64,000 bases of DNA from CAZKBP01 sp964551015 (GCA_964551015.1 CAZKBP010000011.1:77651-141650); one strand, 5' to 3'; positions 43,608-52,238 are shown, counted from the first letter of the stretch. Numbers and translations: made by a program. The notes: a model not told the origin generated them from the sequence alone.

Positions 43608-44756
43608 CTACTTCACGATTCCGATCATCGGACCAAAGTCGCCATCTAGATCAAAACGACCCAAATCGGGTAAAAACATTCTGGAGATGGCTCCGTCTAG
43701 ATAGAGTGCATTTTTACACTGAAATTGATCCTTGAAAATGGAAGCAAAGTCGTAGAAATTCACGGGTTTTCTCGAGATCACAAACACGATTCTATGCTCA
43801 TCAATCACCCCCACGCCACTTCGAATGTACTTGTTAGAAGAACCTGGGGTAAAATAGTGGTGGATTTTCCCGTCAATGACCAGCATGGGGCCAGACTGTG
43901 TTGCGTATATCGTGCTATCGCCCTGAGCCAAGAACTGTTCAGTACGCAGTACTTGGGCTTTTCCTTGTGGATTGATGGCAAATACACCGTTGGGTTTCAT
44001 GTAAAAATTACCCCAACCTTCTTTTTTCAGGTCGAGGGGGCGTAGCTCTCGGCCATTTTCTACATACAAACCTTGTGGTATATTTTGCGCAGTAAACATG
44101 CCCGCGTTAGTGGCAAAGAGCAACTGCTGATTTTGCCGAAGCAATTGCCGGTATAAATTTTTAAGACTTCGGTATTTCTGTCCACGAGCATTTTTCCAGA
44201 AAAAACGAATCTGACTGTCCCGCAAATCCACTAGGTAACAATCAAAAGTATTGTCAAATAAATTCAGTTTTTGGCTACGATTACTCGGGTGATAATGTGC
44301 TTCGCTCACGAGCATCTGCAAAGTTTTAAGCGAGTCAGCCAGCGTCTGCGCGTATTCCTTCATGCGTAGGTTTTGCTCGTTTAGCGTTTGATGCTCACTC
44401 TTCGCTTGGTTGAGTTGGGATACTACATCTTCGTTGATCTCGTGTAGCGTTTGTATTTTTTGGAGTAAATTTTCGCTCACACCTTCCTGAGCCATCAAGG
44501 GTTGTAAGATTTGTTGTAATGCCCTGAGGCTGTCTTCATAGATTTGAATCTGCTGCTGGTACTCCTGACTTCTCTGCCTAAAAAGCAGGATGACTTTTTC
44601 GGCCTTCAGCAGTCGCTCACGTTCCTGTTTGAAATCTTTTCGTACTCGGCTCAAACTATCTTGGTAAGCAACTTGGGTCGCGTAAAATTGCTTTTTGCTC
44701 ACACAAGCAGCCGTCAACAAGAGTAGTAAGCTGAAATAAGGAAGAATTTTTTTCAT
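43608..44756 (-). CDS. Phosphodiester glycosidase-like lipoprotein with coiled coil (paralogue 1)
   Basis: This 382-residue protein starts with a lipoprotein signal ending LTAAC (Cys18), so it is probably membrane-anchored. Residues ~25-160 are a long coiled coil (FKQERERLLKAEKVILLF and onward). Residues ~165-382 are a NAGPA/DUF2233-type domain, related to the enzyme that uncovers mannose-6-phosphate by removing GlcNAc: LLFATNAGMFTAQ, YATQSGPMLVIDGKI, SNKYIRSGVGVIDEHRIVF and NALYLDGAISRMFLP. It is the last of a four-gene unit; the next gene upstream (44766) is a clear paralogue, 9 bp away. Substrate and role are unknown; cleavage of a glycan phosphodiester in the envelope is inference. Confidence 0.82.
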   Translation of the reverse strand: MKKILPYFSLLLLLTAACVSKKQFYATQVAYQDSLSRVRKDFKQERERLLKAEKVILLFRQRSQEYQQQIQIYEDSLRALQQILQPLMAQEGVSENLLQKIQTLHEINEDVVSQLNQAKSEHQTLNEQNLRMKEYAQTLADSLKTLQMLVSEAHYHPSNRSQKLNLFDNTFDCYLVDLRDSQIRFFWKNARGQKYRSLKNLYRQLLRQNQQLLFATNAGMFTAQNIPQGLYVENGRELRPLDLKKEGWGNFYMKPNGVFAINPQGKAQVLRTEQFLAQGDSTIYATQSGPMLVIDGKIHHYFTPGSSNKYIRSGVGVIDEHRIVFVISRKPVNFYDFASIFKDQFQCKNALYLDGAISRMFLPDLGRFDLDGDFGPMIGIVK

Positions 44757-44765
44757 AATCTTTGA

Positions 44766-45629
44766 TTATTGGCTAAGTGCGATGATGACCCCAAAACGCC
44801 CTGTAGAATCGTAGCGATTGAGGGCAGGTAGATACATTTTGGAGATATTCCCATCTAGGTAGAGTGCCTCTTGACACTGGAATTTCTCTTGGAACAATTT
44901 GGCAAATTCATAAAAATTCACGGGTTGTACTGAGATCGCAAAGACCAAACGGTCATTATCCACCATCCCTACTCCACTCCGAATGTACTTGCTGGTAGAG
45001 TTGGCTTTGAACTTCGGATGAACCCTTCCCCGATGCACCAAGAGTGGCCCCGACTGAGTAGCAAATTGAACCGAATCTTGGACTTCTACATAATCGGGGC
45101 TAGCCACAATTCCTGCTTTTTGATTTTGGAGGATATAAAATACACCATTGGGTTTCATGAAGAAATTTCCTCGGCCTTTACCCAGATTCAAGGGAGAGAT
45201 TTCTCTCCCGTTTTCTACATACAAGCCCACGGGCTGATAATCAGCGTGAAACATGCCTCCGTTCGTAGCAAACGTGAGCCTTTGAGATTGTGTATTTAGT
45301 TGATCTTTCAGGTTTTTGAAGTTCTTCAACACTTTGCCCGAGTCATTCCTCCAATGGAAAGTAAGCGCGTACTTGGAAAGATCTAGCTGAAATATTTCAT
45401 ATTGATTCTGCCCTACATTTATCCTTTGCGCGAAGGCAGAAACCTTTTCCCGAGTGCTTGCTGGAATCGTATTGCTTGATTCGGAAATGGGAATAGGGGC
45501 GGACAAGGGCTTCCTGATTTGTGCTTCTTGCCAAGCTTGGTTTAGCCTCCTATTTTGGTCATAGAGCCAGGCACCCACCGCGATGAGTAGGAGCAAAATC
45601 AACAGGTATATTTTTCCCAGTGTAGGCAT
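44766..45629 (-). CDS. Phosphodiester glycosidase-like protein (paralogue 2)
   Basis: This 287-residue protein has an N-terminal membrane anchor (IYLLILLLLIAVGAWLY) and a NAGPA/DUF2233-type domain over residues ~70-287 that aligns with paralogue 1: LTFATNGGMFHAD, FATQSGPLLVHRGRV, SKYIRSGVGMVDNDRLVF and EALYLDGNISKMYLP. Compared with paralogue 1 it lacks the coiled coil and the lipobox. It is separated by 9 bp from paralogue 1 and by 16 bp from paralogue 3, so the three are co-transcribed with little doubt. Two different membrane anchors for one catalytic fold may place them on different faces or partners. Confidence 0.82.
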   Translation of the reverse strand: MPTLGKIYLLILLLLIAVGAWLYDQNRRLNQAWQEAQIRKPLSAPIPISESSNTIPASTREKVSAFAQRINVGQNQYEIFQLDLSKYALTFHWRNDSGKVLKNFKNLKDQLNTQSQRLTFATNGGMFHADYQPVGLYVENGREISPLNLGKGRGNFFMKPNGVFYILQNQKAGIVASPDYVEVQDSVQFATQSGPLLVHRGRVHPKFKANSTSKYIRSGVGMVDNDRLVFAISVQPVNFYEFAKLFQEKFQCQEALYLDGNISKMYLPALNRYDSTGRFGVIIALSQ

Positions 45630-45645
45630 TTGCTTTGGCTCGAGA

Positions 45646-46614
45646 TTATTCTTGATAATAATAAACTAGTAGATTGGTAGGGTCTTTATCTGGATGGTGG
45701 CTTAACACCATATCATTGCCCAAATTGTAGAGCTTCATCATATTGTACCAACCCGTATCGAGGTTGAGCATAGCCACCACTTCTGTATTTTTACTTTTGA
45801 GATAATCAAGAATGCCTTGGGCAATTTCACCCAGAAAAACGCCGTGGTCTACATCATAAACAATGTGGAAAACCTCTTTTTGAGCGTTTCTGGCCAGCAC
45901 CAAGATTCTTCGCTCCCGATTTTTCTTACGTGCCTTGTGCACTTCCAAGCGTAGTTCATTTTTGTAAGCAAGCAATTGGGTTTGAAAGATAGTGGCCTCT
46001 TCTTCCTCAGCCCATTGCAGCAGTTCGTATTTGTCCCAGCTATCTCGAATATCCACCGTTTTGCCGAGGCTGGCCAGATAGAGATTGCCCATTTCTTTGT
46101 CAGATACGGCAATTCCACCCGTGGCATAAACGAGTACCAATCCGTCCATTTCTTCATTAATGATCTTATTGACCACTTTGCCGTTGTCTACGGTGAGTCC
46201 TACCGGAAGTGGGCTTCCAAAATCATTCGTGGTAAAGGCACCGCTACAGGCCATAATAATTTTTTTGTCACTTTTCCAATCTTCGTAACGATCTCCCACC
46301 TCACCAGAAGCAAAATACTTGGCCTTTACTTTTTTACCTGATCGCTTGAACCAGACGGAATGGCCGTAGTGATTGCCATTTCGTTTGAGCTTATAGATTT
46401 GTACTTGGGAGTTGAACAAGGTCTTGTGTGCTTCTTCGCTAAGCTCGATGGCTTGGTCAAAGGGATTCAAACCGCCTATTTCCTGAGCTTTGGGCAGTAT
46501 AGAAGCACGCTCCGCGGTAGAGTTTGGGTACTCAGAAACCAGCTTCATTTCTGATAAAGGAATCAAAAGCAGACAGCAGAAGGCTGCTCCCCAGTAAGAT
46601 AAAGATGTTTTCAT
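45646..46614 (-). CDS. Divergent phosphodiester glycosidase-like protein (paralogue 3)
   Basis: This 322-residue protein has a signal peptide-like start (LSYWGAAFCCLLLIPLSEM). Its core follows the same order of motifs as its two downstream neighbours but more loosely: IIMACSGAFTTNDFGSPLPV matches the ATNAGMF block, PVGLTVDNGKVVN matches QGLYVENGRE, QTQLLAYKNEL matches TQSGPMLV, and VVAMLNLDTGWYNMM matches LYLDGAISRMF. The RSGVG block is changed (RERRILVLARN). I therefore call it a distant member of the same family. The divergence suggests altered activity or a binding role within the operon. Alternative: an unrelated protein of convergent pattern, less likely because of position. Confidence 0.65.
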   Translation of the reverse strand: MKTSLSYWGAAFCCLLLIPLSEMKLVSEYPNSTAERASILPKAQEIGGLNPFDQAIELSEEAHKTLFNSQVQIYKLKRNGNHYGHSVWFKRSGKKVKAKYFASGEVGDRYEDWKSDKKIIMACSGAFTTNDFGSPLPVGLTVDNGKVVNKIINEEMDGLVLVYATGGIAVSDKEMGNLYLASLGKTVDIRDSWDKYELLQWAEEEEATIFQTQLLAYKNELRLEVHKARKKNRERRILVLARNAQKEVFHIVYDVDHGVFLGEIAQGILDYLKSKNTEVVAMLNLDTGWYNMMKLYNLGNDMVLSHHPDKDPTNLLVYYYQE

Positions 46615-46639
46615 GGTCTACGGTTTTGTTTTAAATTGA

Positions 46640-47371
46640 TTAGAATATCTGATAAAAAAGGCGCTTGCTCATATCTCGGATACGCTTGTGGTTGATCATT
46701 ATCGTACCCAGCAACAAAGGACATAACCACCAGAAGGGAGACCAAGGCGCAAGTTCTTTAAAAAGTCTATCCCATAGGTAAGCCCAATGTCCTTGTAAAA
46801 GATGATATTGTAATTTCTCAAGATTACTTTTGGGAATATTGATGATAAACTGCTGAGCGCGCAGTCTGGTCACGAGGTTTTGTATCTCGGCGTCGTGCGG
46901 ATTCACACTTTGCTCTCGGATTCCCTTTTGTAGTTCTATGGCGATGGCTTCTAATAAAATATTTCCCAATAATTCGTAAATCGCTACTTCCTCAGACTCT
47001 TTGGCCTTGCGAGCAAAAGCTTCGCCGATCAAAACCTTTTGTTTCAAATCTTCCAAATCATCTAATTTGACGGGGTTCTCGATGAGATAAGACTGGGAGA
47101 GTCTGAATAAAAACTTGTCCCCAGATCGGCCTTGTTTATTGAGTAGCAAGCGATGATTTTCCATCAATTCAAGATCGCCAAAAGCAAATTGTTGCAAGTA
47201 ATCTTGATAAGGGAAAGTGTTCAGAAAGTCTTTTTCTGATTGTTGATGTTGCGCTCGGCAATAGTCTCCTAAGCTAAGGGCGGGGCTTTTGATTGTAGCG
47301 AAAACGACGAGCAAAAAACTGAATATCAAAAACTTAGAGATTTTGTGGTCTTGACAAAGCATACAGATCAA
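46640..47371 (-). CDS. First gene of the glycosidase operon: membrane protein, unknown
   Basis: This 243-residue protein has an N-terminal hydrophobic segment (FLIFSFLLVVFATIKSPA), a largely helical region of ~170 residues (DYLQQFAFGDLELMENHRLL, EVAIYELLGNILLEAIAIEL), and a C-terminal membrane helix (WWLCPLLLGTIMINH) with a basic tail. The shape fits an inner-membrane protein with a periplasmic helical domain. No family is recognised. It ends 25 bp before the divergent glycosidase-like gene and is probably the start of the operon. It may tether or organise the glycosidase-like partners. Confidence 0.6.
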   Translation of the reverse strand: MICMLCQDHKISKFLIFSFLLVVFATIKSPALSLGDYCRAQHQQSEKDFLNTFPYQDYLQQFAFGDLELMENHRLLLNKQGRSGDKFLFRLSQSYLIENPVKLDDLEDLKQKVLIGEAFARKAKESEEVAIYELLGNILLEAIAIELQKGIREQSVNPHDAEIQNLVTRLRAQQFIINIPKSNLEKLQYHLLQGHWAYLWDRLFKELAPWSPFWWLCPLLLGTIMINHKRIRDMSKRLFYQIF

Positions 47372-47483
47372 TTTTGATTTCTGCTCTAAAGACCGAAGCT
47401 CGTGGCAAGGGTTGCAGGTTGAATAAATTGTTTTACTATTACCTGATTCTATGGCTCCTTAAAATTCCGCAATTCAACTATTA

Positions 47484-47518
47484 TAAAAAAAGCCCACATC
47501 TCCGAGACGTGAGCTTTT
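47484..47518 (-). terminator. recA terminator
   Basis: On the minus strand AAAGCTCAC pairs with GTGGGCTTT (one wobble), with an inner TCTC/GAGA pairing, and a run of T follows. It lies 48 bp after the recA stop. It may also act weakly on the plus strand. Confidence 0.85.
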
Positions 47519-47566
47519 CATTGAAAAAATAGCGATCATAATTGCTATGACACAGGAAAAGTTGTT

Positions 47567-48655
47567 CTATTTATTATCTTCTTGGGGTTCGGCTGGTTCT
47601 TTCTTGGCCTTGCCGTTACCTTTTACCCTTTTGACCGCATCATCGGGGTCTTCTCCTTTGATGACGGCTTTGATTTTGATTTCTAATTCTTGAGCCAATT
47701 CGGGGTTATCTTGTAAAAGACTCTTGACTGCCTCTCTTCCCTGACCGAGTTTGGTGCTTCCATAAGAAAACCAGGAACCAGATTTCTTGACAACATCTAG
47801 CTCTACGCCGATATCCAAGATTTCGCCTACTTTGGAGATGCCTTCTCCATAGATCACATCAAATTCTGTTTTCTTAAAAGGAGGAGCCACTTTGTTTTTG
47901 ACTACTTTCACGCGGGTACGGTTTCCGAGAATATCATCAGCGGTTTCTTTGATTTGACCGATACGACGGATATCCAAGCGTACCGAAGCGTAGAATTTCA
48001 AAGCGTTACCACCGGTGGTAGTTTCGGGGCTACCAAACATCACCCCGATTTTATCACGCAACTGGTTGATAAAGATACAGCAACATCCAGTTTTGCTGAT
48101 GGTTCCAGTTAGTTTTCTGAGGGCTTGTGACATCAGGCGGGCTTGCAGACCCATTTTGCTATCGCCCATTTCTCCTTCTAGTTCTCCTTTGGGTACGAGT
48201 GCGGCCACAGAGTCTACTACGATGATATCAATCGCTCCCGAGCGGATTAAGTGCTCCGTGATTTCTAGAGCTTGCTCCCCGCTATCGGGCTGAGAAATGA
48301 GGAGATTTTCGGTATCAATGCCGAGCTTACCTGCATACACTTTATCAAAAGCATGCTCAGCATCAATAAAGGCCGCAATTCCGCCTAGTTTTTGCGCTTC
48401 GGCGATACAGTGCATGGCCAGTGTAGTTTTACCGGAGGATTCAGGGCCATAGATTTCTACGACACGACCACGCGGCAAGCCTCCTACGCCCAGTGCGATG
48501 TCGAGACCAAGCGAACCCGTGGGGATGGCATCTACATCTACTACTTTCTCATCACTCAGCTTCATGACAGTACCTTTTCCATAGGTTTTGTCCAGCTTCT
48601 CGAGGGTCATTTGGAGGGCTTTGAGTTTTTCAGAGCTATTGTTACTTGTTGCCAT
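47567..48655 (-). CDS. recA: Recombinase RecA
   Basis: This 362-residue protein is the DNA strand-exchange enzyme of homologous recombination and SOS signalling. Walker A is GPESSGKTTLAM, Walker B region is IDIIVVDSVAALVPKGELEG, loop L1 is GEMGDSKMGLQARLMSQALR, and loop L2 is FINQLRDKIGVMFGSPETTT GG shortened to IGVMFGSPETTTGG. The C-terminal domain ends in an acidic tail (KKEPAEPQEDNK). The length is normal. A small perfect palindrome lies about 50 bp upstream (48707-48716), and a hairpin with T-run at 48794-48823 faces the gene. SOS control in this phylum is not well known, so these are only noted. Confidence 0.97.
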   Translation of the reverse strand: MATSNNSSEKLKALQMTLEKLDKTYGKGTVMKLSDEKVVDVDAIPTGSLGLDIALGVGGLPRGRVVEIYGPESSGKTTLAMHCIAEAQKLGGIAAFIDAEHAFDKVYAGKLGIDTENLLISQPDSGEQALEITEHLIRSGAIDIIVVDSVAALVPKGELEGEMGDSKMGLQARLMSQALRKLTGTISKTGCCCIFINQLRDKIGVMFGSPETTTGGNALKFYASVRLDIRRIGQIKETADDILGNRTRVKVVKNKVAPPFKKTEFDVIYGEGISKVGEILDIGVELDVVKKSGSWFSYGSTKLGQGREAVKSLLQDNPELAQELEIKIKAVIKGEDPDDAVKRVKGNGKAKKEPAEPQEDNK

Positions 48656-48706
48656 GGGCGATGGGTTTAGTCAGTTTAGGTGAATAAAGGGTGGGTTTGT
48701 TTCTCA

Positions 48707-48716
48707 GGTCATGACC
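48707..48716. promoter_or_regulatory. Palindrome upstream of recA
   Basis: GGTCATGACC is a perfect 10-bp palindrome about 52 bp upstream of the recA ATG. It could be an operator. It does not look like the E. coli or Bacillus LexA box, and short palindromes can arise by chance, so confidence is low. Confidence 0.3.
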
Positions 48717-48793
48717 CACCAGATAAATTTATTGAATAAGCAGATACTTTATGATGATCTATTTTCCCTTCCTAAAAAGGAGATGTAATTTAT

Positions 48794-48823
48794 AAAAAAG
48801 CCCCTATATTTAGGTGGTCTTTT
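48794..48823 (-). promoter_or_regulatory. Terminator-like hairpin in recA leader
   Basis: On the minus strand an imperfect stem (core CCTA/TAGG, then two C-G pairs and A-T pairs, with two bulges) is followed by a run of six T. No gene lies upstream of it on this strand, so it might be an attenuator in a long recA leader, or simply fall outside the transcript. Confidence 0.35.
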
Positions 48824-48895
48824 GTGCTACTTATATTGGCAAAAGTAAAAATTTTTTGTTTAAAAAAATAGCTTTTTCTAAAATATTAATCTAAA

Positions 48896-50035
48896 ATGTG
48901 TTTTTTTCTAAGAAGGGTCGGTTGGTTGACGGTTTGGGTATACTTGTTTGAACTTGGAGCGGTACAAGCGCAATTGAATAATGAGGCTTTGACTGATCCC
49001 TTGCTGATGTCAGCATCCGAGGAGCCTTCTTTGTATCTTAAAGTAAGTAATTTCAATTTTTTGAGAAACAATGAGTACTTCAACAACATCACCACGGGGC
49101 AGACTTTTTTTGGTACTCAGTTTTCGCCGAGTCTCGTTTTTTATCCGAATGCGCGCATCAGGCTGGAGGTAGGCGGTTTTTTTTGGAAAGACTTCGGAGA
49201 TGATAATTTCACGAGGTTGTCCCCGATTTTTAGCTTTAAATATCAAGTAGACTCGACCTCGATTACTTTTGGAAATTTACAAGCCAATTATGCCCACCAA
49301 CTCATCGAGCCACTCTATGCCTTCGAGCGAGGTATCACCAATCGGATAGAAAGCGGGATACAGATTCTCCACCAAAGTCGGCATTGGTACGTGGATTTGT
49401 GGGTAGATTGGCAAAATCGGATTTTTCCAAACTCGGATGTGCCCGAAGAGATTTTTGGGGGCTTGGTAACGCATTATTACTTGGTGCAAAAACCTAGATT
49501 TGAGATGCGTTTGCCCTTTCAGGCTACTATTCTGCACGTAGGAGGTCAAGATTTAGCTGTTTCTACGCCCGTAAATAATACCGTCAATCTAGCCACGGGC
49601 GTTTATTTAGCTTGGACACGCCCCGAAGAAAATTTTATCCAAAAAATTCGCACACAACATTATTATGTTGGCTCTATCAATAGCTCTTCCAACGATCGGA
49701 TTGGTACGCGCGACGGGCTGGCTTACTACGGAAACTTCACCTTAGAAACCACCTGGCTTGACCTGATGCTCAGTCTGTGGCTCGGCAATGAGTATGACTC
49801 AGCACAAGGAGGAGAACTCTACCGCTCTCAATCGGCTAAGGACGAAAGGTTTTTTGAAGCACACCGAGATTTGTTTTTCCTGCGTTTTTTGAAAGATTTT
49901 GAACTGATGGAAGACTTGTATTTCAGCCTGCGATTGGAACCCTACTATGATTTTAACAAAGAATTGCTGGAATACTCCTTTGGTTTTTATGTAAATTATC
50001 GCCCCAAGTTTTTGTTGAAGAAATGGGATCGTTGA
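48896..50035 (+). CDS. Probable outer-membrane barrel protein
   Basis: This 379-residue protein starts with a signal peptide (VWVYLFELGAVQAQ). The rest alternates short amphipathic strands and loops with many aromatic residues (LYLKVSNFNFLRNNEYFNNI, PSLVFYPNARIRLEVGGFFW, LYFSLRLEPYYDFNKEL), and ends in FLLKKWDR. No family is recognised. The pattern fits a beta-barrel in the outer membrane, of 14-18 strands. It is divergent from recA (240 bp apart). Function unknown. Confidence 0.65.
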   Translation: MCFFLRRVGWLTVWVYLFELGAVQAQLNNEALTDPLLMSASEEPSLYLKVSNFNFLRNNEYFNNITTGQTFFGTQFSPSLVFYPNARIRLEVGGFFWKDFGDDNFTRLSPIFSFKYQVDSTSITFGNLQANYAHQLIEPLYAFERGITNRIESGIQILHQSRHWYVDLWVDWQNRIFPNSDVPEEIFGGLVTHYYLVQKPRFEMRLPFQATILHVGGQDLAVSTPVNNTVNLATGVYLAWTRPEENFIQKIRTQHYYVGSINSSSNDRIGTRDGLAYYGNFTLETTWLDLMLSLWLGNEYDSAQGGELYRSQSAKDERFFEAHRDLFFLRFLKDFELMEDLYFSLRLEPYYDFNKELLEYSFGFYVNYRPKFLLKKWDR

Positions 50036-50343
50036 TCTTGTCAGTCTCATAATTTCTATGCCTCGCTTCGTATCTCTGCAAAGTGCTTAGTAGCTACGGC
50101 TTGGGGGCATACATTGTACAAAAAATACACGATTCTATTTGCCCAAGGATTTTCTGTATATTCTTGATGTACACTTATAAAATTTGCCTTTTTGAAGAAA
50201 ATCATAAGATTTATGGATTGAGCTTGCAAAGTTTTTTTTTTTCTAAATTTAAAGAGTCAGTTAGGCTTAGAATTCTTTATCCACGTGGAGCCTATCTAGT
50301 GATTATTTATCTGATTTTCAACCTTTTAAACCTTTTTACCAAT
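50036..50343. other. Intergenic region before the lipoprotein gene
   Basis: The frame of the lipoprotein gene is open upstream to 50083, but the leading part is low-complexity and unlike protein. T-rich stretches near 50230-50250 may belong to a promoter. I see no repeat or RNA gene. Confidence 0.4.
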
Positions 50344-50844
50344 ATGAGACGCATTTTAGAATTTACGTTGAGCTTCTTAATTATGGTTAGTCTTATAGCT
50401 TCATGTGAGCAGAAAAGCGAAGATAATCCGCTTGAACCCTCAGCTAGCATTGATTTTAAAAATCCATTTACCAATAAAATTGCTGTGCGCGAAAATGGTA
50501 AGCTCTTAGTACTTAGTGAAGAGGAGTTTACTGGTCGGCTGATCAAGGACAACAATTTAGACAAACGAGACGGGCAGATTGGATTTGAAAACTACCGAAT
50601 TGAGCGAGAAATGGATAAAAGTGGCCAAGAAGAACAGTACGTTCTCCGAACCTCCAGCACGGATGGAAGAATCGATATTGGTTTTGTACTTACACCTGAG
50701 AATGATTACCTTGTAGCGACACGAGGCTGTAAATGTGAGACAGATGATTGTGCTTATGGAAATGGTTGTAACGTAGCCAATACTTTTATATGTTCCTGCA
50801 CCTCTTGTGATGGCGACTGCAAGAAAACTTCAACGAGAGAATAG
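50344..50844 (+). CDS. Cys-rich lipoprotein, unknown
   Basis: The ATG at 50344 gives a 166-residue product with a lipoprotein signal (LSFLIMVSLIASC, Cys21). The middle is a charged beta-rich domain (KIAVRENGKLLVLSEEEF, GRIDIGFVLTPENDYLVATRG). The C-terminal ~35 residues hold nine cysteines in CKCETDDCAYGNGCN and CSCTSCDGDC patterns, which may form disulfides or bind a metal. The family is not recognised. The following 290 bp contain a hairpin repeat and a decayed frame. An outer-membrane location is inferred from the signal. Confidence 0.62.
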   Translation: MRRILEFTLSFLIMVSLIASCEQKSEDNPLEPSASIDFKNPFTNKIAVRENGKLLVLSEEEFTGRLIKDNNLDKRDGQIGFENYRIEREMDKSGQEEQYVLRTSSTDGRIDIGFVLTPENDYLVATRGCKCETDDCAYGNGCNVANTFICSCTSCDGDCKKTSTRE

Positions 50845-50870
50845 AGGCAACTAAAACTATAGATTTTCGC

Positions 50871-50945
50871 AGAGAGTTAAGATTCTTATCAGGTTTGTTG
50901 AGCTTGGAATCTTACTCTCTATTAGAGAGACTCAGTTGGGAAATT
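50871..50945. repeat. Extragenic multi-hairpin repeat, copy C (reverse orientation)
   Basis: Read on the minus strand this 75-bp element repeats the modules of copies A and B: TTTCCCAACT first, then AAGATTCCAAGCT. On the plus strand its outer parts AGAGAGTTAAGATTC and GAATCTTACTCTCT form one large hairpin with a single bulge. It follows the lipoprotein gene. Confidence 0.6.
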
Positions 50946-50950
50946 ATTTA

Positions 50951-51100
50951 TTTGGAAGTGCCTTATGCACAACTCATTACTCAAAATCGCAATCGTACTT
51001 TACTTACCCCGTTCCCGAAGCAGTTATTGATAAATTGATCGGCAAACTGGAAATACCAACTTATCAAGAAGCGCACGAGCTTGAGTTTCGGGTGGGATAA
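50951..51100 (+). pseudogene. Decayed coding remnant with frameshift
   Basis: Two overlapping frames read like one protein split by a shift near 51010: EVPYAQLITQNRNRTLLTP in one and VPEAVIDKLIGKLEIPTY then QEAHELEFRVG in another, ending in TAA. There is no start. I do not recognise the family. It lies directly after hairpin repeat copy C. Confidence 0.35.
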
Positions 51101-51132
51101 ATACTTAGGAGTTAGTTTTTAAACAAAAACTT

Positions 51133-51579
51133 ATGAAGCACTGTATCTTTTTAATTTTATTACTAGCTAGCTACCCGCTAAAAGGACAGATATTAAGGTC
51201 TTTTCATTTTTCAGAATGTAAACAAGGAGAGGAAAAACTTTATTCCCAAATTTTAGAGACTAAAAATAATAAAGGTACAACCACAGTTAAATTAAGAACC
51301 TATGGAGATTGCGTTGGAAATTTTGAAGGAGATATAACCATAGACGATCAATTCTTAAATTTAAACATTCGGGTTGAACCAATTTACGTAAAAAACAAAG
51401 ACAAATCTGTAAGCGAAATTACAGAATTCACACTCTGTTCCTGTCTTTTTGATTTTACTTTTGAAATACAGGGCTTAGAAGATTTAGGAGAACGAGAAAT
51501 CAGCGTAAATAATCAAACATTAGAAGAGAGAGATCAAGAATATATAATCAAGGAGGAGCCCCTACCCGAGAAAAATTGA
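51133..51579 (+). CDS. Small secreted hypothetical protein
   Basis: This 148-residue protein has a signal peptide (CIFLILLLASYPLKGQ). The mature part is beta-rich, with a pair of cysteines (FHFSECKQGEEKLYSQ, RTYGDCVGNFEGD) and a second pair (FTLCSCLFDF), which suggests two disulfides. No family is recognised. Codon use is AT-rich compared with neighbours, and it lies among decayed genes, so recent acquisition is possible. No operon partner is visible. Confidence 0.58.
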   Translation: MKHCIFLILLLASYPLKGQILRSFHFSECKQGEEKLYSQILETKNNKGTTTVKLRTYGDCVGNFEGDITIDDQFLNLNIRVEPIYVKNKDKSVSEITEFTLCSCLFDFTFEIQGLEDLGEREISVNNQTLEERDQEYIIKEEPLPEKN

Positions 51580-51615
51580 CATTAGACAAACTCGGTAGCA
51601 AAAAATATATAAACT

Positions 51616-52191
51616 TCAAAGATTAATTAGCCTCACCTTATCATAAATTTCAGTAAGGTCAATTTCGCAGTCTGCGACCTTGACTTTTTGATTCTTTTGC
51701 TGGATGCTAGTCATGAGCCATTGATTAGAAGCCTGCTTGGTAAAGCTTTCTACCCGTATTTCGTCTGGTTCAACGCTTAGAAATTGCTCCAAAGAAGCTA
51801 AATTTTGATAGCAACGGAGTTTTTCACCCAAATCATAGCCCCGCGTGCTATCGGAGAGGACTTCAATGAGTACTCTAGGATTTACAAGGGCATCTATATT
51901 TTCTGTTCTTTGGTGGGTTTCACTTTCTCCACACACAATCATCACATCAGGATAATAATAAGAAGCACAAGCATCTACGTAGAGCAAGCGGTCAGTGGCA
52001 TAAACGCGACAGTCAGTGTTTTTGAGGCAATTGCGTAGTTCTGCTATCAAATTCGTAACAATCAATACATGATTCTCACTAGCTCCGGCCATCGCTTGTA
52101 CCTGACCGTGGTGGTATTCACTTTTTTCTTGAGCTTTTAGCTCTCGTTGTAAGTATTCCTCTTCGGAGAGGAGGGTTTGGCTGGTGGGCAT
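51616..52191 (-). CDS. Uma2-family (DUF820) protein
   Basis: This 191-residue protein is of the Uma2 / PD-(D/E)XK-like family, common in cyanobacteria and some Bacteroidota. Family segments: LSEEEYLQRELKAQEKSEYH near the start, YYPDVMIVCGE (the Asp of the nuclease-like core), and NPRVLIEVLSDSTRGYDLGEKL (E-x-L-S-x-S-T). The nuclease fold is predicted for the family but activity is rarely shown. No toxin-antitoxin partner is visible. A decayed second Uma2 copy lies immediately upstream on the same strand. Confidence 0.88.
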   Translation of the reverse strand: MPTSQTLLSEEEYLQRELKAQEKSEYHHGQVQAMAGASENHVLIVTNLIAELRNCLKNTDCRVYATDRLLYVDACASYYYPDVMIVCGESETHQRTENIDALVNPRVLIEVLSDSTRGYDLGEKLRCYQNLASLEQFLSVEPDEIRVESFTKQASNQWLMTSIQQKNQKVKVADCEIDLTEIYDKVRLINL

Positions 52192-52238
52192 CGTTCTCGT
52201 GATTATTTAGTAAGTATATTTCGAGGTTAGGGTACAGT

